From NCBI RefSeq assembly GCF_000282615.1, contig NZ_AKIY01000248.1, forward strand, positions 1 through 50,800: a stretch of DNA of 50,800 bases, read 5' to 3'. The position numbers and the translations under genes are program-made. Below the pieces are notes generated by a model that was given only the letters and a program-made list of their open reading frames with translations, had not been told where the DNA came from and ran no database searches. The stretch comes from Bradyrhizobium sp. YR681. Its GTDB lineage: Bacteria > Pseudomonadota > Alphaproteobacteria > Rhizobiales > Xanthobacteraceae. The stretch's first letter is position 1. The number at the start of each line of letters is the position of its first letter. Below, piece by piece: positions 24,833-32,646 of this stretch.

Positions 24833-25078
24833 TCAGGCCACCTTGTCCTTCAGGACGCATTCCGGCGGACGGGCTTCACCGGCCTTCAAATCCGTGGCGA
24901 AGCGGTACAGCGTCGAGCAGTAGGGGCAGATGATCTCGTTGTCGTTGCCGAGGTCGAGGAAGACGTGCGGATGGTCGAACGGAGGATTGGCGCCCACGCA
25001 CATGAACTCTTGCGAGCCGATCTCGATGACGGGGACACCGGCATCGTTATGGAAGTGCGGGACGACATGATCGGACAT
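24833..25078 (-). CDS. Zinc-finger protein, CHCC type (NDUFS6-like)
   Basis: The product is 81 aa. The metal motif is C-x8-H (CVGANPPFDH) followed by CPYCSTLYRF, i.e. the Cys-His-Cys-Cys pattern of the zf-CHCC family. This family includes the mitochondrial complex I subunit NDUFS6 and its alphaproteobacterial relatives, and the bacterial protein probably belongs to complex I assembly or structure. The distance from nuo genes here is not unusual for alphaproteobacteria. It is immediately upstream of the monooxygenase gene. Confidence 0.85.
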   Translation of the reverse strand: MSDHVVPHFHNDAGVPVIEIGSQEFMCVGANPPFDHPHVFLDLGNDNEIICPYCSTLYRFATDLKAGEARPPECVLKDKVA

Positions 25079-25384
25079 CGTAACTCATCCTGGAGTGGCA
25101 GTGGCGGCAGACACAATCAAAGCTGACGCGGTATCTTTTGCGACGCCGCGGACCATACTGGGGGGTACGGGTGATTGCTAGTCCAGTGGAACCGAAAGGT
25201 CCGCATTGCCCCATGCTCATTTGCTCATGCAAATTCGACACAATCTTGTCGCCCCAGAGAAGCCCTTCTTTCGTCGGGGACGTTGTGTCGCAATTTTGGC
25301 ATACTATGTCTGTGGGACGCGTGCATTTGCGACGAAAGACGAATCATCAGGCGCAGGATCTCAAGGACCGTCCGGGTTTTCCGC
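25079..25384. other. Intergenic region upstream of the 377-aa membrane protein gene
   Basis: This is 306 nt. CGACACAA (25236-25243) and TTGTGTCG (25283-25290) form an 8-bp inverted repeat with a 39-nt spacer. The segment around 25300 (TTTTGGCATACTATG) is AT-rich and could hold the promoter for the downstream gene. An open frame runs through in phase with that gene, but it lacks a ribosome site and was not counted as coding. Confidence 0.35.
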
Positions 25385-26518
25385 ATGAAATGGCTGCGAA
25401 TCACCTCTGCGTTGACCGGTATTGCCGCATGCAGCTTCCTGCTCGCGCAGGTCGCGCCGCACGCCCGTGAAGCCGGTGCGATCCTCGCCGCGAGGGACGA
25501 TCCTGCCGCCCTTTCCGAGCTCAGGCTCGATGCGCTGCTGCGGCAGAATGACCGCCTGGTCCAGGACAATATCGAGGCCGCGCTCGCATCGGGCGACGCT
25601 GACCTCGCGGACAGTTTCGTCGCGCTGGCACGCGACCGCGGCATCGCGCTGCCCGACGAACTGCTCAATCGCGTGAGCGAGGCGGTCAAGGACGAGAACT
25701 CCACGTCACACTTCGCCAAGCGCTTCGCCACCGGTCTCGTCACCGGCACCGCCGACGATGTCGCGAGCCTGTCCGGAACGGTGGCCGGCGATCTCTTCGT
25801 GATCGGCGACGTCAGGGACGTGGTCCGCGAGGGCAAGCACCTCGCGATGGGCGAGGACACCGACCATCTGGTGCTCGGCCTTGCGACCGCGGGCCTTGCC
25901 GTGACGGCGGTGACTTACGTGTCGGTCGGCGGTGCCGCGCCCGTGCGCGCCGGGCTGACGCTGGTCAAGGATGCCCGCAAGGTGGGACGGCTCGGTGAGG
26001 GGCTTGCGGCATGGGCCGGCCGCTCCGCGCGCGAGGTGGTGGATGCGCCGATGCTCCAGAACGCGGTCGCCAAGGGCTCGGTGTTCCGCCCCGGCGAGAC
26101 CGTGAGCGCGATCAAGGCCGCGTTCCGCGTCGAGAAGGCCGGGGCGCTGGTCCGGCTCGGCAAGGACGTCACGCGCGTCGCCGAGAAGACCGGCACGCGC
26201 GGCGCCATGGATAGCTTGCGCATCGCCGAAGGCCCGAAGGACGTCGCGCGCGCGGCCCGGCTTGCGGAAGCGCAGGGCAGCAAGACCCGCGCGATCATGA
26301 AGCTGCTCGGCCGCGGCGCGCTGCTGCTGATCGGCGGCGCGTTCAACCTGACGATGTGGCTGTTCGGGGCGGCGCTGACGTTGTTCGGCCTGCTGTCCTC
26401 GATCAAGGCCACCACCGAGCGGCTGACGCAAGGCTGGTGCGACCGCAGACGGGCGCGGCGGCTGCGCCGGGCGCAGGCCGCCGCCGAAGCCACTCTGGCA
26501 AGTGCGGCCGCCGCCTGA
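25385..26518 (+). CDS. Hypothetical membrane protein
   Basis: The product is 377 aa. The N terminus MKWLRITSALTGIAACSFLLAQV is a signal anchor or signal peptide. Next is a helical region (residues 30-110) without obvious motifs. Hydrophobic segments follow around 155-175 (GLATAGLAVTAVTYVSVGG) and 300-335 (LLGRGALLLIGGAFN and LFGAALTLFGLLSS), then a very basic tail (WCDRRRARRLRRAQ). The two-helix C-terminal hairpin with a basic end suggests membrane insertion with a cytoplasmic tail. I recognise no family. The ATG at 25385 is chosen because the hydrophobic leader starts there. Confidence 0.6.
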   Translation: MKWLRITSALTGIAACSFLLAQVAPHAREAGAILAARDDPAALSELRLDALLRQNDRLVQDNIEAALASGDADLADSFVALARDRGIALPDELLNRVSEAVKDENSTSHFAKRFATGLVTGTADDVASLSGTVAGDLFVIGDVRDVVREGKHLAMGEDTDHLVLGLATAGLAVTAVTYVSVGGAAPVRAGLTLVKDARKVGRLGEGLAAWAGRSAREVVDAPMLQNAVAKGSVFRPGETVSAIKAAFRVEKAGALVRLGKDVTRVAEKTGTRGAMDSLRIAEGPKDVARAARLAEAQGSKTRAIMKLLGRGALLLIGGAFNLTMWLFGAALTLFGLLSSIKATTERLTQGWCDRRRARRLRRAQAAAEATLASAAAA

Positions 26519-26551
26519 AGCGCGATCGTCGCGCCTCAGGTTATAGTTTGG

Positions 26552-26596
26552 GCATGATCCTGCCGGAAAACCGCTGCACACTTTTCCGGATCATGC
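26552..26596. repeat. Palindromic intergenic repeat
   Basis: GCATGATCC (26552-26560) and GGATCATGC (26588-26596) flank CCGGAAAA / TTTTCCGG (26563-26570 and 26582-26589), giving a long interrupted stem. It lies between the 377-aa gene and the alpha/beta hydrolase gene. This repeat type is widely dispersed in Bradyrhizobium. Confidence 0.75.
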
Positions 26597-26637
26597 GCTA
26601 AGATCACTCATCCCCCCAACGACTTGCGGAACTGCTG

Positions 26638-27393
26638 ATGCCGAGCTTTCACAACGGCGCCGTTGAAATTGCCTATCTCGACGAAGGCGAGGGCGATCCG
26701 ATCATCCTGGTGCACGGCTTTGCCTCGAGCAAGAACGTGAACTGGGTCTATCCGACCTGGGTCTCGGAGCTGCGCAAGAACGGCCGCCGCGTCATCGCGC
26801 TGGACAATCGCGGCCACGGCGAGAGCGCCAAGCTCTACGAGCCCGCGCAATATTCCATTCCCACCATGGCCGGCGACGTGCTGGCGCTGATGGATCACCT
26901 CGCGATCCCGCAGGCCGACATCATGGGTTATTCGATGGGCGGGCGGATGACGGCCTGGCTCGGCCTCAACGAGCCGCAGCGGCTGCGCTCGGCGATCCTC
27001 GGCGGCATCGGCATCGGCGGCCTGATCGAGGGCACCGGGCCCGGCGAGAACGTCGCCAAGGCGCTGGAGGCGCCGTCGCTCGACGACGTCACCGATCCCG
27101 TCGGCCGCACGTTTCGCGCGTTCGCGGATCAGACCCGCTCGGATCGCGTCGCGCTTGCCGCCTGTCTGCGCGGCACGCGCGACCTCATGACGAAAGAACA
27201 GGCTGCGCGCATCGACGTGCCCGTGCTGATCGCGGTCGGCTCGACCGACGACGTTGCAGGATCCGCGAGCGCGCTCGGCGCCATCATTCCCGGCTCGGAG
27301 GTGCTCGACATTCCGAACCGCGACCACATGCGCGCGGTCGGCGACAAGGTCTACAAGACCGGTGTGCTGGATTTTCTCTCACGCCGCGGCTGA
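26638..27393 (+). CDS. Alpha/beta hydrolase
   Basis: The product is 251 aa. Features in order are the oxyanion segment LVHGFASSKNVNW (about 23-35), the strand-turn ALDNRGHGES, the nucleophile elbow GYSMGGRM (Ser about 103), and a candidate catalytic Asp in VGSTDDVAG and His in NRDHMRAVG near the C terminus. The fold covers esterases, lactonases and C-C hydrolases, and the substrate cannot be told. Its last 15 nt overlap the end of the convergent membrane protein gene. Confidence 0.88.
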   Translation: MPSFHNGAVEIAYLDEGEGDPIILVHGFASSKNVNWVYPTWVSELRKNGRRVIALDNRGHGESAKLYEPAQYSIPTMAGDVLALMDHLAIPQADIMGYSMGGRMTAWLGLNEPQRLRSAILGGIGIGGLIEGTGPGENVAKALEAPSLDDVTDPVGRTFRAFADQTRSDRVALAACLRGTRDLMTKEQAARIDVPVLIAVGSTDDVAGSASALGAIIPGSEVLDIPNRDHMRAVGDKVYKTGVLDFLSRRG

Positions 27394-28782
27394 GGTCTCG
27401 TCCGCGGGTTCGTCATCGCCGAACGCGCGAAACAGCGCCATCAGCACCACGAAGGTCGCAACCCACACCATGCGCGCGCCGTAGCGGTCGTGCGGGCCGG
27501 AGATGACGGCGCAGATGAAGGCGTTGCCGAGCAGCGCCAGCGTCACGGTCGCGGCCAGCAGCGTCAGATCGTCCAGCCGGCGCTTTGCGAGTGCGTGTGC
27601 GAGCAATGCGACCAGCCCCAGCATCGAGGTCAGCGCGACCGGCACGTGCAGCCGGTTGACGATGCTGAAATCGAGGTCCCAGTTCTGCTGGCGCGCCGCG
27701 CGCATCGGCGCGGCCTGGGCGGGGACGTAGCGCTCGATGATGCCGCGGGTGTGCGGGATCCAGCCATTGGTGCCTTCGCCGGTCGCCACATGCAGCAATT
27801 GCTGGCCCATCGCCCGCAGCGCAGCGCCGGCCTGCCAGGCCGGATAATCGGCGAGCGATTGCACGACGATGGTGCCCATCTCGTCGTTCATGCCTTCGAA
27901 GCGGCCGAGCGTGTTGAACATGCTGTTGCCCCACAGGAACTCGTCGGCGCTCGCCGGCAACTGGTTGCGATAGGGACAGAGCTTGAAGTTCTCGCGCGGG
28001 CAGCGGTCATTGAGGAAGCGCGCGACGATGCCGTCCTGCATCATGCGGCCAAAGGCGACGCCGTAGCCGCCGGGCGTCCAGGCCCATCTGCCCGACAGTG
28101 CATGGTTCGCCGACACCAGCATCGCTGCGCCCACGACGATGGTCAGGCTCGCCTGCGTCAGTCCGGCAGTGGGCAGACGGCGGCGGACGAACGGCTGCAC
28201 CATCCATCCGGCGATGCAGAGCCCCAGCAGCACGCCAAGGGTGGCGCTGTGGGTCGCGGCGGCAAAGGCGGTGAAGACGAACAGCGCGATCTTCTCGAGC
28301 GTCGACGTTCGCTGCCCGCCGACGACCAGCAGGAACAGCGACAGGATCGACAGCCCCGCAAAGATGTCCGTGAGCAGCATGCTGGCGAGCCAGGGCAGCG
28401 CGGTCGACAGGATCAGGAGCAGGCTGATCGCGACGAAGCGGAAGGTCTGCATCATCGAGAGCACACGGAGCGTGAGCTGCAGCAGCCACAACGTCACCAG
28501 CGACTGGACTGCGATGTTGATCCAGAACCCAAAACTCTCGCCATAGTGCAGATAGAGGCCGAACACGGTGGAGCGGCTGGGCACGAGATAACCTTCGTAC
28601 CACCGCGCCAGATAACCGCCGGTATCCCACTGCAACAGCGGATAGCCGTTCCAGAACGCCGGCGCGATCATCAAAAGTGGCAAGGCGAGAGCGGCGAGCC
28701 GCAGCCATAAGGTATTAGCGGCGCGCGCGCGCAAATGGTCGGTGGTGGTGGTCAAATCCGCTCCGTCGTCGCCCGGGACCAT
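27379..28782 (-). CDS. Polytopic membrane protein, unknown function
   Basis: The product is about 467 aa with ten or more hydrophobic helices across its length. The first external loop reads GYPLLQWDTGGYLARWYEGY, which places an Asp soon after helix 1, as in GT-C-type membrane glycosyltransferases, but the rest is not recognisable. A Cys pair lies in the loop CPRENFKLCPYR (about residue 255), possibly a periplasmic disulfide. The start is uncertain: ATG at 28782, TTG at 28755 (preceded by GGAG) and GTG at 28812 are all possible. It is convergent with, and overlaps by 15 nt, the alpha/beta hydrolase gene. Confidence 0.65.
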   Translation of the reverse strand: MVPGDDGADLTTTTDHLRARAANTLWLRLAALALPLLMIAPAFWNGYPLLQWDTGGYLARWYEGYLVPSRSTVFGLYLHYGESFGFWINIAVQSLVTLWLLQLTLRVLSMMQTFRFVAISLLLILSTALPWLASMLLTDIFAGLSILSLFLLVVGGQRTSTLEKIALFVFTAFAAATHSATLGVLLGLCIAGWMVQPFVRRRLPTAGLTQASLTIVVGAAMLVSANHALSGRWAWTPGGYGVAFGRMMQDGIVARFLNDRCPRENFKLCPYRNQLPASADEFLWGNSMFNTLGRFEGMNDEMGTIVVQSLADYPAWQAGAALRAMGQQLLHVATGEGTNGWIPHTRGIIERYVPAQAAPMRAARQQNWDLDFSIVNRLHVPVALTSMLGLVALLAHALAKRRLDDLTLLAATVTLALLGNAFICAVISGPHDRYGARMVWVATFVVLMALFRAFGDDEPADETSAAA

Positions 28783-29045
28783 GCCCGCAATAAGGGTTGG
28801 GGGAGAATTCACCAATAGTTTGACGCTGGCCGGCTTGAATTTGCCAAAAGCCTGACCATTTCTAGCCGACCTTGCCGCCTGGGGGCGTCAAAAGAAACTG
28901 TTGTGTTTCAACGCGTTGGTAGGTTTTCGCGGGGACAAGGTGCTGTTCACTCTCAGGCAAGCCCATCAGGACTTTGCCGCCTAGACTGTGCTATAGAGCC
29001 CGCAAAACGAGCCCATCGAACGAGCAGATCCCAGAGAGAAAACTC

Positions 29046-29870
29046 ATGGCAGTGCATCAGGTCAATCCGGGAGGAAAGCTCGCATCGCTCGATCCGATCT
29101 GGGATCGGATCCGCGGCGAAGCGGAGGACATCGTCCACCGCGAGCCCGAGCTTGCGACCTTCATCTATTCGACGGTGCTGCATCACAGCCGCCTGGAAGA
29201 TTCGGTGGTCCACCGTGTCGCCGACCGGCTCGATCACGCCGCGCTGTCGGGCGATCTGGTGCGCCAGACTTTCGATGAAGCGCTGCGCGACGATCCCGAT
29301 CTCGGCAACGCCTTCCGCGCCGATCTCGTCGCCGTCTACGACCGCGATCCCGCGACCTCGCGCTTCATCGATCCCTTGCTCTACTTCAAGGGCTTTCACG
29401 CCATCCAGACCCATCGCCTCGCGCACTGGCTCTGGCTGAAGGGCCGCAAGGATTTTGCGTATTATCTCCAGAGCCGCGCCTCGGCGGTGTTCCAGACCGA
29501 CATCAATCCCGCCGCGCGCATCGGCCGCGGCATCTTCCTCGACCACGCCACCGGCTTCGTCTGCGGCGAGACGGCTGTGATCGAGGACGACGTCTCGATC
29601 CTGCACGGCGTCACGCTCGGCGGCACCGGCAAGGAGAACGAGGACCGTCATCCGAAGATCCGCCATGGCGTGCTGATCGGGGCCGGCGCAAAAATCCTCG
29701 GCAACATCGAGATCGGCCATTGCGCGCGCATTGCCGCAGGCTCGGTCGTGGTCAAGCCCGTGCCGCACAACGTCACGGTCGCGGGCGTGCCCGCCAAGAT
29801 CGTTGGCGAGGCCGGCTGCGCCGAGCCGTCGCGCACCATGGATCAGATGATCAACGCCATGGGACTTTGA
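29046..29870 (+). CDS. cysE: Serine O-acetyltransferase
   Basis: The product is 274 aa, the usual length of CysE. The N-terminal helical domain (1-140) includes DPIWDRIRGEAEDI and the conserved FHAIQTHRLAHWLW. The C-terminal left-handed beta helix (140-255) has hexapeptide repeats, the catalytic DINPAARIGRGIFLDHATG (Asp and His) and GVTLGGTGKENEDRHPKI. It acetylates L-serine with acetyl-CoA, the committed step of cysteine synthesis, and is normally inhibited by cysteine. ATG at 29046 was chosen as the family start; AGAGAGAAAA lies upstream. It is monocistronic, with its own terminator. Confidence 0.95.
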   Translation: MAVHQVNPGGKLASLDPIWDRIRGEAEDIVHREPELATFIYSTVLHHSRLEDSVVHRVADRLDHAALSGDLVRQTFDEALRDDPDLGNAFRADLVAVYDRDPATSRFIDPLLYFKGFHAIQTHRLAHWLWLKGRKDFAYYLQSRASAVFQTDINPAARIGRGIFLDHATGFVCGETAVIEDDVSILHGVTLGGTGKENEDRHPKIRHGVLIGAGAKILGNIEIGHCARIAAGSVVVKPVPHNVTVAGVPAKIVGEAGCAEPSRTMDQMINAMGL

Positions 29871-29909
29871 CATGGGACTTTGACATGGGACTTTGAGAAG
29901 GGGCTTTGA
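29858..29909 (+). repeat. 13-bp tandem repeat across the cysE stop codon
   Basis: CATGGGACTTTGA occurs three times in perfect tandem (29858-29870, 29871-29883, 29884-29896), followed by a degenerate fourth copy GAAGGGGCTTTGA (29897-29909). The first copy encodes the last residues of CysE (Met-Gly-Leu-stop), so the added units are outside the protein. Confidence 0.9.
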
Positions 29910-29921
29910 CTCGTCAGTTGC

Positions 29922-29944
29922 GGGCCGGATTTTCCGGCCCTTTT
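29922..29944 (+). terminator. Rho-independent terminator of cysE
   Basis: GGGCCGGA-TTT-TCCGGCCC (29922-29940) is an 8-bp GC-rich stem followed by TTTTCG. It sits about 50 nt after the cysE stop and after the 13-bp tandem repeats. Confidence 0.85.
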
Positions 29945-30032
29945 CGTCCCCAAATTCTTTGGCAATTCGTGCTGGCGGTTCGCCGCGTCTCGTCCTAAAA
30001 CGCGGCCAGCCAATTTCGATCGGAGACTTGCC

Positions 30033-30251
30033 GTGGACGTCAAAGAAGTCAGAAAGCTTGACGCGTACCTGAAACGCGTATTCGGCAATCCCAAGATCCG
30101 CGTCGTGCCGCGGCCGAAGAAGGACGATTCCGCCGAGGTCTATATCGGCGAGGAGTTCATCGGCGTGCTGTTCGTCGACGACGAGGACGATGATCGCTCG
30201 TTCCAGTTCCAGATGGCGATCCTCGAAGACGATCTCGTCGATCAGGAATAG
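30033..30251 (+). CDS. DUF3126 family protein
   Basis: The product is 72 aa. It matches the small alphaproteobacterial DUF3126 family: VKEVRKLDAYLKRVFGN, then the acidic VYIGEEFIGVLFVDDEDDD and the end FQFQMAILEDDL. It is a small acidic cytoplasmic protein of unknown role. The start is GTG at 30033 with CGGAG about 8 nt upstream. It follows the cysE terminator and so probably has its own promoter. Confidence 0.88.
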   Translation: MDVKEVRKLDAYLKRVFGNPKIRVVPRPKKDDSAEVYIGEEFIGVLFVDDEDDDRSFQFQMAILEDDLVDQE

Positions 30252-30264
30252 TTGACGCCCTTCA

Positions 30265-30403
30265 CCTCGCCCCGCTTGCGGGGAGAGGTCGGATTGCATC
30301 GAAGATGCAATCCGGGTGAGGGGGACTTTCCGCGAGTCTAACTGCTACCGTCTCCGGGGAGAGTCCCCCTCACCCCAACCCTCTCCCCGCAAGCGGGGCG
30401 AGG
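30265..30403. repeat. Nested inverted-repeat (cruciform-like) intergenic element
   Basis: Three nested, exact stems are visible: 24 bp (30265-30288 with 30380-30403, core CGCCCCGCTTGCGGGGAG), 14 bp (GGGTGAGGGGGACT at 30314-30327 with 30362-30375), and GGATTGCATC/GATGCAATCC (30291-30300 with 30304-30313). The element fills the gap between the convergent DUF3126 and LysR genes. It has no coding content. Confidence 0.85.
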
Positions 30404-30428
30404 GGGCGCAGCCTCCCTGCTGATGCAC

Positions 30429-30459
30429 TCTGGATTGCTTCGCTGCGCTCGCAATGACG
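30429..30459. repeat. Half copy of the 7131-7210 palindromic repeat
   Basis: The sequence from TCTGGATTGCTTCGCTGCGC to GCAATGACG is identical to the right arm of the element at 7131-7210. The left arm is missing here, so this is a truncated copy next to the LysR gene end. Confidence 0.8.
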
Positions 30460-30468
30460 AGGGGCCCT

Positions 30469-31377
30469 TCACCGCCGCGCCGTCATCGACGCCGCCACCG
30501 CGCGCAACTCGCCGACGAATTCCGCGATCGCCGGATTGCGTCTTTCCCCGGTGCGAAACGCGACGAAGATCCGCCGCGTGATGATCGGGCGGATCTCCTT
30601 GAGGCGCAGCGTGCCGATATGATCGCGCCCGCGCAGCCCCGGATTGATCGAGACCGAGCAACCCGCCTCGACCATGGCCCGGACCACTTCAAAGCTGTGG
30701 CAGCGGGCATTGACGATGGGATCGAAGCCGGCATCGCGGCAGGCACCGACGATCACGTCCGAATAGGTCGCGGACGTCGTGTCGAGCACCCATCGCTCCG
30801 TCGCAAGCTCGGGCAGCGTGAGGTGAGGCCGCTCGGCCAAAGGATGGTCGCGCGGCAGCAGGACGTGGAGATGATCGTCGAGAAGATGCAGCATTTCGAC
30901 CTGCGTCTCCGAGAGGCTCGCTGACGTCGTGAGGTCGTCGACGATCGCGACGTCCGTCTGCCAGGCGCGCAGCGCGGCGAGGCTGTCGTCGGGCTCGAGC
31001 TCCTCGAAGATCGTCGCCAGATCCGGGAAGCGCGTCGACATCGCGCGGATCGTCGGCGGAATGAGCGAAGCGGCGATGGAGGGAAACGCCGAGACGCGCA
31101 ATTCGCCGGCGACGGTCTTCTTCAGCTCCGCAAGATCGGTCTTCGCTTCCTCCAGGATGCCGATGACCCGCCCGGCATGGTCGACCAGCCGCTGTCCCGC
31201 CGGCGTCAGCCGCACGCCGCGGCCCCTGCGTTCGACCAGCTCGACCCCGGTCTCGTCCTCGAGCTGTGCGATTTGCTGCGAAACCGCTGACGGAGAGATC
31301 AGCAGGGCTTCGGCCACCGCTGCCATTGTTTTTCGCAGCGAAAGCTCACGAAGCGTGCGGAGTCGGGCGAAATCCAT
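30469..31377 (-). CDS. LysR family transcriptional regulator
   Basis: The product is 302 aa. The N-terminal winged helix-turn-helix reads MDFARLRTLRELSLRKTMAA followed by AEALLISPSAVSQQIAQLE, as in LysR proteins of the ArgP/CysB-like size class. The effector domain occupies residues about 90-300. The ATG at 31375-31377 has GGAG 8 nt upstream; a longer frame to 31416 would start before this site. It is divergent from the aapJ-type gene, the standard arrangement for a LysR protein that controls its neighbour, so it probably senses the amino acid carried by that importer (inference). Confidence 0.9.
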   Translation of the reverse strand: MDFARLRTLRELSLRKTMAAVAEALLISPSAVSQQIAQLEDETGVELVERRGRGVRLTPAGQRLVDHAGRVIGILEEAKTDLAELKKTVAGELRVSAFPSIAASLIPPTIRAMSTRFPDLATIFEELEPDDSLAALRAWQTDVAIVDDLTTSASLSETQVEMLHLLDDHLHVLLPRDHPLAERPHLTLPELATERWVLDTTSATYSDVIVGACRDAGFDPIVNARCHSFEVVRAMVEAGCSVSINPGLRGRDHIGTLRLKEIRPIITRRIFVAFRTGERRNPAIAEFVGELRAVAASMTARR

Positions 31378-31410
31378 CTGGCAGCTCCAGCAAATGCCTA
31401 GAACGCAATC

Positions 31411-31441
31411 ATGCATATTTTCTAATGTATATGGAAAAATT
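31411..31441. promoter_or_regulatory. Candidate LysR operator (T-N11-A dyad)
   Basis: TTTTC (31418-31422), N11, GAAAA (31434-31438) is a dyad of LysR-box type inside a very AT-rich stretch of an otherwise GC-rich sequence. It lies in the divergent region between the regulator and the importer genes. Assignment as an operator is inference from position and symmetry. Confidence 0.45.
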
Positions 31442-31568
31442 AATTAAGTAGACCAGAATTGTTTTGCCCCTGTAGCCTTCACGTCCAGAGCAGTTCGGGC
31501 GCTTCACAAGAGGAGCAAATCCCAGGCCCGGCTGAGATGAGTGACGACGACAACAGAGGGGTTTTCGG

Positions 31569-32597
31569 ATGGCTCGTTCCAAGTTTCTGGTCGCTGCGCT
31601 GGCCGCGGCATCGCTGTGGGCATCGGGCGCATCCGCCGGCGTCCTCGACAACGTCAAGCAGCGCGGCGTCCTCAATTGCGGCACCGACAACACCGCCCCC
31701 GGCTTCGGCTACCTCAACACCAAAACCGGCAAGATCGAAGGATTGGACGCCGATTTCTGCCGCGCCATGGCCGCGGCCGTTCTCGGCGACGCCAGCAAGG
31801 TCAACTTCGTCATCGTCACCGACAAGAGCCGCTTCAACGCTCTTCAGACCGGACAGGTCGACGTCGTCTTTGCACATACGACCGTCAAGCCGGTGCGCGA
31901 ATCCGCTGTTGGCATCGATTTCCTGCCGATCAATTTCTACGACGGCACCGGCATGATGGTGAAGGCGGCATCCGGCGTGAAATCCGTCGCGGAATTAGAC
32001 GGCGCGACGATCTGCACGACGCAGGGCTCCGGCACCGAAGCAACGCTTGCCGCCTTCGTCCGCGTGCGCGGCTTCAAGACCACCAAGGTTCTCACCTTCG
32101 AGAATCTCGAGAAGCTGTTTGGTGCGCTCCAGAGCGACCGCTGCAACGCGATGTCGACGGACAAATCCGCGCTCGCGGCCTGGCGCGGCAACTCGCCCAA
32201 GCCGGACGATTACACGATCCTGCCGGAGACGCTGAACAAGTCGCCGTTCGCCGGCTTCGTCATCGCCAACGATTCCAGATGGCGCAATCTGCTGCGCTGG
32301 GCGACCTTCGCGCTGTTCCAGGCGGAGGAGTGGGACATCAATTCGGCCAATCTCGCCGACCGGATGAAGGACGAGACCGCCTTCGTGCAGAAATTCCTCG
32401 GTGTGAAGGACGGGTTCGGCAAGGACTTTGGCGTCGCCGACGATTTCGTAGCCAGCATGATCAGGTCCGTCGGCAATTACGGCGAGATCTACGACCGCAA
32501 TCTCGGGCCGAAGACTCCATACTTCATCGATCGTGCCGGCACGCCCAATGCGATGTGGACCAAGGGCGGCGCCGAGTACTCGCCTCCGTGGAACTGA
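31569..32597 (+). CDS. aapJ: General L-amino acid ABC transporter, periplasmic binding protein (AapJ type)
   Basis: The product is 342 aa, equal to AapJ of rhizobia. The signal peptide runs from MARSKFLVAALAAASLW to the ASA-G cleavage site at about residue 23. The mature protein shows SBP family 3 hallmarks: RGVLNCGTDNTAPGFGY, KIEGLDADFCRAMAAAV, and QTGQVDVVFAHTTVK. AapJ proteins bind a broad set of L-amino acids in the periplasm. The adjacent PLP enzymes suggest this copy serves a narrower catabolic role (inference). AACAGAGGGGTTTTCGG precedes the ATG (AGAGGGG). It is first in a run of six plus-strand genes. Confidence 0.93.
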   Translation: MARSKFLVAALAAASLWASGASAGVLDNVKQRGVLNCGTDNTAPGFGYLNTKTGKIEGLDADFCRAMAAAVLGDASKVNFVIVTDKSRFNALQTGQVDVVFAHTTVKPVRESAVGIDFLPINFYDGTGMMVKAASGVKSVAELDGATICTTQGSGTEATLAAFVRVRGFKTTKVLTFENLEKLFGALQSDRCNAMSTDKSALAAWRGNSPKPDDYTILPETLNKSPFAGFVIANDSRWRNLLRWATFALFQAEEWDINSANLADRMKDETAFVQKFLGVKDGFGKDFGVADDFVASMIRSVGNYGEIYDRNLGPKTPYFIDRAGTPNAMWTKGGAEYSPPWN

Positions 32598-32646
32598 GCC
32601 ACATGAGGCGAGCCTGACAGGCTCGCCTCGACCTCGGGAGAGCGTC

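Noticed and set aside
25175..25384. Upstream in-frame extension of the 377-aa membrane protein
   Set aside because: No ribosome site and Cys/Arg-rich composition unlike the neighbouring protein; the leader peptide starts at 25385.
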